Source: Chromatiales bacterium
GTDB lineage: Bacteria; Pseudomonadota; Gammaproteobacteria; Chromatiales; Chromatiaceae
Direction of reading: 5' to 3'
Length of the DNA stretch: 8,226 nucleotides
NCBI GenBank assembly: GCA_024639625.1
Contig: JAHEIA010000117.1
Span: forward strand, 1 to 8,226
The position numbers and the translations under genes were made by a program. Each line of letters opens with the position of its first letter. Positions within the stretch are counted from its first letter, which is position 1. Under the pieces are notes generated by a model that did no database searches, had not been told where the DNA came from, and worked only from the letters and a program-made list of their open reading frames with translations. Shown piece by piece: positions 1-4,823 of the stretch.

Positions 1-94
1 GTTGCGCCGATCTATGGGGTCTAGAGGGGAATCGCTTTAGAGTCCCCGATAGGGGATCTGTAAACCCCCCGGCCTTAGCCGGCTGACAATGTGA

Positions 95-194
95 CCCCCT
101 CTCCCCCGTGGGGGAGAGGGTTGGGGTGAGGGGGTATATGATTGTGGCTGTTATCAACCCTCACCCTATCCCTCTCCCACTCCTGGGAGAGGGG
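95..194. repeat. REP/BIME-like pair of inverted GC-rich palindromic units
   Basis: Two hairpins are directly visible. The first has an 11-bp stem (97-107 with 110-120, core CCCTCTCCCCC). The second has a 10-bp stem (170-179 with 184-193, core CCCTCTCCCA) and a 4-nt loop. Each is flanked by a G- or C-rich tail, GGGGTGAGGG at 123-132 and CCCTCACCC at 158-166. The units are mutually inverted, so 112-132 also matches the reverse complement of 158-178 at 19 of 21 positions, with a spacer of about 25 bp. A paired, inverted, extragenic palindrome just beyond the stop codon of a gene is the layout of REP/BIME elements, which RAYT transposases mobilise. No RAYT gene is in the window. The element could protect the 3' end of the mRNA from the gene at 272-841. 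Confidence 0.75.
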
Positions 195-271
195 ATAATC
201 GGCCGAACGGCTGATCGATCCGGCTTTCAGCCGCAACCTGAAACCATCGGCTTTTGCAGGTGGAGTGTTCA

Positions 272-841
272 TTATTGAGGACGCGCCACCTCCTCAACGC
301 TACCCATGTGTTCTGTCCACGAATCAAAGCATTGCGACCAGGACCCTGGTTCGCATGAGGCTTCGCCCGCACGCCGAAGTGCGAAGACCCGACTCAAATC
401 GATACCGACTTCTGAGTAAGCTGCAAAGTCGGTAGACGAATCGCCGTATGCAGCCGCGAATTTCCAGCCATTCTTTTTGTATTGTTCGAGTATCTGTTTT
501 TTAAAGGCTCGGTAATCGCTACTATCCTGGGCCGTTTGGGGCACATGAATACTGCCCTCGGGAAAATGGTTTTTCTTCAGCCAGTTAGGAATGTCGGATT
601 GAAGTAGTTTGATCCTCGCACTGAGGTAGATGATCTTGTAGCCCTTGTCAGCGAACAGACCCACGGCCTTGGCCGCACCATCACGCGGGGTAGAGACTGC
701 AAATACTGTTGGAGTCAAAGTTCCGTCGATATCAAAAACAACAGCCTGCCCCCCCTTGAGCGGCGCTTCCTGAATTTCAGAGGGTTGTAATGTGCAACTC
801 GTGCACAGCATAAGCACCAGCGAGGCAATTGAATTCCGCAT
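272..841 (-). CDS. Exported HAD-superfamily protein, LNS2-like phosphatase fold
   Basis: The predicted protein has 189 residues. I chose the ATG at 839-841 over the upstream start at 886 because AGGTGA lies a few bases before it and the protein then opens with a signal-like hydrophobic segment (residues 4-15). HAD motifs are complete: motif I FDIDGT with D37 and D39, motif II YLSAR (S74), a lysine pair near residues 114-115 as motif III candidates, and motif IV YGDSSTD (D134, D138). The patterns GYKIIYLSAR and GDSSTDFAAY resemble the LNS2 domain of lipins and related bacterial HAD phosphatases, so a Mg-dependent phosphatase is the inferred activity; the substrate is unknown. Cys13 and Cys16 follow the hydrophobic stretch, but neither sits in a good lipobox, so periplasmic release or lipid anchoring are both possible. 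The gene is monocistronic as far as can be seen, with a REP-like element after its stop. Confidence 0.85.
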   Translation of the reverse strand: MRNSIASLVLMLCTSCTLQPSEIQEAPLKGGQAVVFDIDGTLTPTVFAVSTPRDGAAKAVGLFADKGYKIIYLSARIKLLQSDIPNWLKKNHFPEGSIHVPQTAQDSSDYRAFKKQILEQYKKNGWKFAAAYGDSSTDFAAYSEVGIDLSRVFALRRAGEASCEPGSWSQCFDSWTEHMGSVEEVARPQ

Positions 842-1297
842 GGGGTCACCTATTAGACCGTGAACCGCGCAAGAATGGCAGTGCAAAAGCTAGCGTACGT
901 ATGCCCGTCTCCCAGCACCTTCGCCGCCGATCGCGCCGAGCAAAACTACCGAACTCCATGCCAACACAATGTTCTTTGATAGCGGACAGGGCGCCATATT
1001 CGAATGATGATAAGGAACACATGAGGTCAAAGAATGCAAGAAGCCGCCCGCAGTGTTCGCCCGGGAAGTGGCCTGATATGCTCAGATTCCCTCATCAAAC
1101 GTGGCTCGCTTCCAGGGCTACGGTCAGTCTGATTCATCAGGTGGACTCTTCGACAACTTTGGTTATCGGACGAATCAAGAGACACTAGAAGGTTCCCGAA
1201 CCATCGGGCAGAAACCGACCGCTGGCAGTTGCAAAACCCGACGCGATCCGTGACCATTTGGCAAGAGCGCCTCGTGCACCGAACGTAGGAACACGGC
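842..1297. other. Gene-poor divergent intergenic region
   Basis: These 456 bases separate the minus-strand HAD gene from the plus-strand gene at 1298. Both strands have short open frames, but none has a convincing ribosome binding site, recognisable domain or plausible composition. I see no tRNA, repeat array or clear sigma-70 promoter. Promoters for the two flanking genes presumably lie here. The length could also reflect a decayed gene that I cannot recognise. Confidence 0.5.
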
Positions 1298-2179
1298 ATG
1301 ATCCGGAAGTGGCTCAGATCTGGGCTCAGCCCGCCCATCCGAGGGTTATCGGGCCTCCTGCTAGCGATCATCATCGGACCGGCGCTGGGCCTCGATCTGT
1401 TCTCACCCGCCATCTACGCCATGTCCCCAGAACAAACAGAGCAACTTCGTTCCTCGCTGGGAACGATAGGGGTCGTCGTTTCGCCCAGGGCAGGAAAACA
1501 AAAGGTTCTCATGCCTGCGAAAGGGCCAGGAGGTGGTTTTGCTCGCGGATTGGCAGCAGGCGCTAGCTTCCCGGTCGCCGTTGGTTTCGTTTCGCCGGTC
1601 CCTGGTGGAACGCTATTGGGGATTCTGGTCGCCCCGTTTACCGCAGTTGCTGGAGCATTCTACGGCGCGATTACCGCCCCTTCTGCGGGGCAGATCGAGG
1701 CGGCGGAAAAGGAGATCCAGCTCGCGGAAGAGAGCTTGCGGGCCATGGAGCTTGAGCGGGTGCTCATGGATCGCCTGGTTGCTCTGGGGAGCGACAATAC
1801 CCCGTTCAGCTTCGTGCCCTTGCTCGGGGTAGAGCCCCCGGATCTCTCGGATGACGCCGGCTATCGTGGGAAGGAGCTGTCTGGCGTCACCACCGTGCTT
1901 GAGGTCCGATCGCGCAAGGCTGGTTTGCGCGGTCTCTATGGGATCAACCCGCAGACCAGCGTGTTCATCGAGCTCAACGCTCGGCTGATCAGGGTACGCG
2001 ACAATGACATCCTGCTAACCGAGTCGCCGTCTTGCGGCAGCGAAGGAAGACGAGAGTATGTGGAATGGGCGGTGCAGGAGGGAGAGCTGATTGTTGACGA
2101 GATAACCACTTGCGTGGATGAACTCGCCGAGAAGATCATCGACGATTTCTTCCTGGTTTACCCAACACAGTCACCATGA
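1298..2179 (+). CDS. Exported hypothetical protein with glycine-rich hydrophobic segment
   Basis: The predicted protein has 293 residues and I do not recognise its family. The ATG at 1298 is preceded by AGGA eight bases upstream. A basic N-terminus (RKWLRSGLSPPIR) and hydrophobic stretch at about residues 17-31 form a signal peptide or anchor, with possible cleavage near IYA-M (41-42). Residues 77-131 are rich in Gly, Ala and Val with small-residue spacing like glycine-zipper membrane segments. Residues 132-165 are a charged, Leu-rich helix, possibly coiled coil. Residues 195-290 look like a soluble alpha/beta domain (VTTVLEVRSRKAGL, SVFIELNARLIRV) ending in a helix, AEKIIDDFFLVYP; its two Cys (246 and 272) could pair in the periplasm. 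It lies six bases before the lipoprotein gene at 2186, which suggests joint expression and a shared envelope role. Confidence 0.8.
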   Translation: MIRKWLRSGLSPPIRGLSGLLLAIIIGPALGLDLFSPAIYAMSPEQTEQLRSSLGTIGVVVSPRAGKQKVLMPAKGPGGGFARGLAAGASFPVAVGFVSPVPGGTLLGILVAPFTAVAGAFYGAITAPSAGQIEAAEKEIQLAEESLRAMELERVLMDRLVALGSDNTPFSFVPLLGVEPPDLSDDAGYRGKELSGVTTVLEVRSRKAGLRGLYGINPQTSVFIELNARLIRVRDNDILLTESPSCGSEGRREYVEWAVQEGELIVDEITTCVDELAEKIIDDFFLVYPTQSP

Positions 2180-2185
2180 CGAGCG

Positions 2186-2767
2186 ATGAAAGACATACCC
2201 CGGGCTGTTGCGTCTCGACCGCAATTTTATTGGATGCGCCAAGTGCGCTTCGAAATGCTTCTCATGGCGCTGCTTGCACCCACATTGCTTTCCGCGTGTG
2301 GCGGTATCCGCGTGGTTGGGCTGCACCCCCATTACCCTCCACTGGAAAGAAAAACCTTTTCCCTGTTTGCTGACTCGGTGAAGGTGGACTCACTCCAACC
2401 CGTTCTGCGCTGGCAACGATTTCCATACCCCAATCTTCTTCATCCGGAACAAGTGCAAGATGTCACCTATGAACTGCGCATCTGGGATGGGACATCGAGG
2501 GCCGCAAACAAGCTGAAGTATGCTCGTGAAGGGTTGACGCTTCCGAAGCACCAAGTGGAGCAACCGTTGGAACCTGCAACCCAATACCTATGGAGCGTCC
2601 GCGCCAGGTTCAAGCTGGCCGGGAATCCGCTGGTGACCGAGTGGGGTATGGCAGGTCTCACCCTGCGTAACGAAACAGTCCCGAATCCTTCATGTTTTCG
2701 CTTCGAAACTCCGCCGGTGATTGCGCCTCACGATGATCCACACCGGGCCCATCAGTCGGAGGAGTGA
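2186..2767 (+). CDS. Lipoprotein with FnIII-like domain
   Basis: The predicted protein has 193 residues from ATG 2186. The hydrophobic stretch LLMALLAPTLLSAC carries a clear lipobox (L35-S36-A37-C38), so it should be lipidated on C38 and anchored in the envelope. From ATG 2186 the signal would be unusually long (37 residues). ATG 2234 would give a more typical 21-residue signal but has no evident ribosome binding site; initiation at 2186 may instead rely on coupling to the gene that stops six bases upstream. Residues about 65-175 have the look of a fibronectin-III-like beta sandwich: a leading LQPVLRWQ, then VTYELRIWD, LEPATQYLWSVRARF and a closing FRFETPP. That pattern is common in lipoproteins where the domain binds partners. 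No catalytic motif is visible. Function unknown; I infer that it works with the product of the upstream gene. Confidence 0.8.
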   Translation: MKDIPRAVASRPQFYWMRQVRFEMLLMALLAPTLLSACGGIRVVGLHPHYPPLERKTFSLFADSVKVDSLQPVLRWQRFPYPNLLHPEQVQDVTYELRIWDGTSRAANKLKYAREGLTLPKHQVEQPLEPATQYLWSVRARFKLAGNPLVTEWGMAGLTLRNETVPNPSCFRFETPPVIAPHDDPHRAHQSEE

Positions 2768-2958
2768 CTCGCGCGCGAGGATCCTGGACTATTTCCCAGC
2801 CTTCCGTCGAAGAGATCGGATCGATCGACATCCAACTCCGTGCGGTCCTCGCCAAGTGGCCGTATGCGTTCACCGCGAGCGCTTTGTTTACCGACTCTAT
2901 CCCTACGTTTCTTGCAGCTAAACTTGAGCGTCCGTGCAGTGGCTCTTCTCCGCCAATC

Positions 2959-3202
2959 GGCGGCATGGCGGATCGCGGGTCTGCAAGTTTCCGTCAACCA
3001 CACCAGCCGCCGGATGTTGTACATCACGTTCTTCGTTCCGATCGTCAAACGAGTCCCCAACGATCCCCATCGTGCGCAACAGCACGCGGTCCATCGCTTC
3101 CGGCTGCGCGAACGCCTCCACCCACGCCCGGACCCGCGAGTGCTTGCGGTTGGCTCCCTGCGCCCGATCGCGCAGAAGCTTGCCCTTGTGTCGGCAGGGC
3201 GT
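2959..3202 (-). pseudogene. IS5-family transposase 3' remnant, frameshifted
   Basis: Read on the minus strand, one frame gives RHKGKLLRDRAQGANRKHSR, then VRAWVEAF and VLLRTMGIVG down to about 3058. The next frame continues TRLTIGTKNVMYNIRRLVWL to about 2995. Joined, this is the C-terminal part of an IS5-group DDE transposase, whose family pattern is KG.PL....KGANR.RSRVRARVEHVF, then LVRTIGIVRA..RIGMKN, then YNIRRLVWL. The break falls at a run of four G (CCCC at 3055-3058 on the plus strand); three G would restore the frame. The usual VEHVFG is already altered to VEAFAQ. The catalytic N-terminal two thirds are absent and a stop lies at 3215-3217, so this is a dead fragment. I found no convincing terminal inverted repeats. 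The flanks, 2768-2958 and 3203-3327, hold no gene that I can support. Confidence 0.75.
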
Positions 3203-3327
3203 GGAAATTCTTAGTCAACTGCACAGATCTCACTGGAACCGGACTCGACGTGTTCCCCGGCGCCCGCAAAGCAGTTCGACCGATGCGTGACTAAGCCGTA
3301 GGCGGCGTACGCAGCCGCTGCCGGTGC

Positions 3328-3804
3328 TCACCGTGTCTTGAACCTGGTTCCGGTGGTGAACTCGTCTCCTGGATCGCTACCGGTATTCTTCCACCCACTG
3401 ACAGTGACAGAAACATACTGGCCGGATCCAGCTCCGCTAGGTAGGTTATCCAAGGAAAAAACCTCGGTTGTTTCCGTCGCTCCGGAGGGGATCTTCACGG
3501 CGGGGTTCAGTGGGAAAAGGTACATCTCGCCTTCCTCATCGAACGACCCCGACAATCGGAAGGTGACTTGGGCAACGGTGACGTCGTCATCGTCGCTGTT
3601 GTTACGGATCTCCAGCTGGACCGGGAGATGGGGTCCCTTGGTGGTTCTCGAGCTTCCATCAGAGTTGGAGACAGGCGTGTCGCCGCCCTGTACCTCCGGC
3701 TCGCCTGGCACCGTGTGGATGCTCAAGTCCACGGCACCACCGGCAACAGCGACAGATGCAAAGTGAGCGAGAAGGAGCAGAGCAAAGAATTTGGGCAATC
3801 GCAT
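3328..3804 (-). CDS. Small secreted hypothetical protein
   Basis: The predicted protein has 158 residues. ATG 3802-3804 is well supported: AAGGAG lies eight bases upstream and the protein then begins with a textbook signal peptide (MRLPKFFALLLLAHFASVAVA, cleaved after about residue 21). The mature part is about 137 residues, acidic and rich in Ser, Thr, Gly and Asp. It reads as alternating beta strands (LPVQLEIRNNS, VTVAQVTFRLSG, QYVSVTVSGWKN), which suggests a single secreted beta sandwich of the kind found in surface or extracellular adhesion domains. A DDDD run at 71-74 and nearby acidic loops could bind a cation, but this is inference. It has no cysteine and no membrane anchor. No operon partner is evident: the IS remnant lies downstream and the toxin gene is about 235 bases upstream on the same strand. 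I do not recognise the family. Confidence 0.8.
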   Translation of the reverse strand: MRLPKFFALLLLAHFASVAVAGGAVDLSIHTVPGEPEVQGGDTPVSNSDGSSRTTKGPHLPVQLEIRNNSDDDDVTVAQVTFRLSGSFDEEGEMYLFPLNPAVKIPSGATETTEVFSLDNLPSGAGSGQYVSVTVSGWKNTGSDPGDEFTTGTRFKTR

Positions 3805-4038
3805 AAGATGCACTCCTTTTTGGTCGAACGAAAATGTGGCCAACTCCGGCAAACCACGCGTGTTCAGCGAACAGCTCCGCGGATCCCAAAAGGCACCTCG
3901 GGCGGCGTCATCGCCACGCCCGGGACCGCTCTTGACTGAGACCACGCTGCAGGCCTTTTGTGCAACGCCAACCGGATCTTCGGAGGCATTCCACGCTGGA
4001 TCGGAGGCGGCCGCTGAAGCCGCTGTCTCCTTCGCCCA

Positions 4039-4416
4039 TCAGCAGGCAAGGGTCTCGCCATCGTACTTTGCGATTTCAGGGTCCCGAGAGGTAAGTGTCA
4101 AGGCCTCGGCCCTCGCCTGTGCCACCAGCATCCTGTCGAAGGGGTCGCGATGGTACATCGGAAGGGTCCGATAGACATTGAGGTGTGAGATGCGGATCGG
4201 TAAAACCTCGTAACCCACCTCAGGGATCGAATCGAAAAAGTCTTCCGGCAGGTCGAGCTTGCCGATCGACGCCTTTATTGCGCACTCCCAAAGAGATGCG
4301 CTGGTGTCGAAGATCAGGTTGGCCGGATCGGAGATTGCTTCGCTCACCGCCGAGGATAGAGCGCTCGGGTCTCCGGGTGCCCAGAGCACGGCATGGGTGG
4401 CAACCAGAAAGCCCAT
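4039..4416 (-). CDS. vapC: VapC-type PIN-domain toxin with altered active site
   Basis: The predicted protein has 125 residues, the usual length for VapC. The family acts as a Mg-dependent RNase, often on tRNA or rRNA, restrained by its antitoxin. Landmarks are clear: THAVLW at 7-12, ASLWECAIKASIGKLDLP with E44, HRDPFDRMLVAQA with D91 and D94, and SRD with D112. The family normally starts LLDTH..LW, and that first Asp is one of the metal-binding acidic residues. Here it is Ala6 (codon GCC), one base from the Asp codon GAC, so nuclease activity may be lost. The ATG is two bases after the antitoxin stop, so translation is probably coupled. The frame is otherwise intact and full length. Confidence 0.9.
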   Translation of the reverse strand: MGFLVATHAVLWAPGDPSALSSAVSEAISDPANLIFDTSASLWECAIKASIGKLDLPEDFFDSIPEVGYEVLPIRISHLNVYRTLPMYHRDPFDRMLVAQARAEALTLTSRDPEIAKYDGETLAC

Positions 4417-4418
4417 GC

Positions 4419-4658
4419 TCAGTCCGTAATGCCGATATCGCGCGCGATATCGTCGGGCCAGTCGTCGAAGTCCTCGGAGAGGCGGATGCGTCCCTCGAAG
4501 TTCCCCAGCCGGCGGTTCGGTGCTGCCTGATCGTAGCGCGTGATGCGTGCGACGGGGTGCCCCATGCGCGTGACGATGATCTCCTCGCCCTGGATTACCC
4601 GCTCCACGACCTCGGAGAACTTCGCCTTTGCTTCAGTGATATTGAGGATAGCGGACAT
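4419..4658 (-). CDS. Phd/YefM-family antitoxin paired with VapC
   Basis: The predicted protein has 79 residues. The N-terminal half matches the Phd/YefM antitoxin fold: ITEAKAKFSEVVERV followed by GEEIIVTRMGHPVARIT, the dimeric DNA-binding part. The C-terminal tail (about 50-79, rich in Asp and Arg: LSEDFDDWPDD) is the type of segment that wraps around and neutralises the PIN toxin. The order antitoxin then toxin, with a two-base gap, is that of a type II toxin-antitoxin operon. In this family the antitoxin, alone or with toxin, represses its own promoter; inverted repeats just upstream of its start are candidates for that site. The ribosome binding site is weak (AGAAAG about seven bases before ATG). 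Confidence 0.9.
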   Translation of the reverse strand: MSAILNITEAKAKFSEVVERVIQGEEIIVTRMGHPVARITRYDQAAPNRRLGNFEGRIRLSEDFDDWPDDIARDIGITD

Positions 4659-4696
4659 GTTGGCTTTCTAATGGTCAGACTTGGTCCAACAACATG
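4656..4696. promoter_or_regulatory. Candidate operator of the toxin-antitoxin operon
   Basis: CATGTTG at 4656-4662, overlapping the antitoxin ATG, is matched by CAACATG at 4690-4696. A smaller interrupted palindrome, TTGG-T-CCAA, lies at 4681-4689. TGGTC also occurs twice, ten bases apart (4672 and 4682). Inverted repeats across the start region are typical of Phd-type autoregulation, so an operator role is inferred. No clear -35/-10 pair could be fixed. Confidence 0.35.
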
Positions 4697-4823
4697 CCCA
4701 CCAGGACGGTGGAGCAAGACCTCCTTGTCCCGTCGAAACGGGATAGCGAAACATGATGCCCAAGTTCAGGCGCGAGAGATCGGAGATCGCGCTGAACGGC
4801 TTGCTCCTGAACTACCGCACCCA

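Noticed and set aside
69..82. CCGGC-CTTA-GCCGG hairpin
   Set aside because: The 5-bp stem has no T tail and no clear gene to terminate; it is probably incidental in GC-rich sequence.
842..886. N-terminal extension of the HAD gene to a start at 886
   Set aside because: The AGGTGA-preceded ATG at 839-841 fits better and puts the signal-like segment at the true N-terminus.
829..1188. Plus-strand open frame of 119 codons in the divergent gap
   Set aside because: It overlaps the start of the HAD gene, has no ribosome binding site and no recognisable fold pattern.
1027..1413. Minus-strand open frame of 128 codons
   Set aside because: It overlaps the well-supported start and signal segment of the gene at 1298, and its composition looks like translated noise.
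2768..2779. Perfect palindrome CTCGCGCGCGAG just after the lipoprotein stop
   Set aside because: It has no loop and no T tail, and CG-alternating palindromes arise easily at this GC content.
2764..3294. Plus-strand open frame overlapping the lipoprotein stop
   Set aside because: It reads antisense through the IS5 transposase remnant, and its translation is Pro/Arg/Ser-rich with no domain.
3302..3318. GCGGC / GCCGC hairpin after the secreted-protein stop as a terminator
   Set aside because: The stem is only 5 bp and no T run follows on the minus strand.
3805..3945. Upstream extension of the small secreted protein
   Set aside because: AAGGAG directly precedes ATG 3804 and the signal peptide starts there; an extension would bury the signal peptide.
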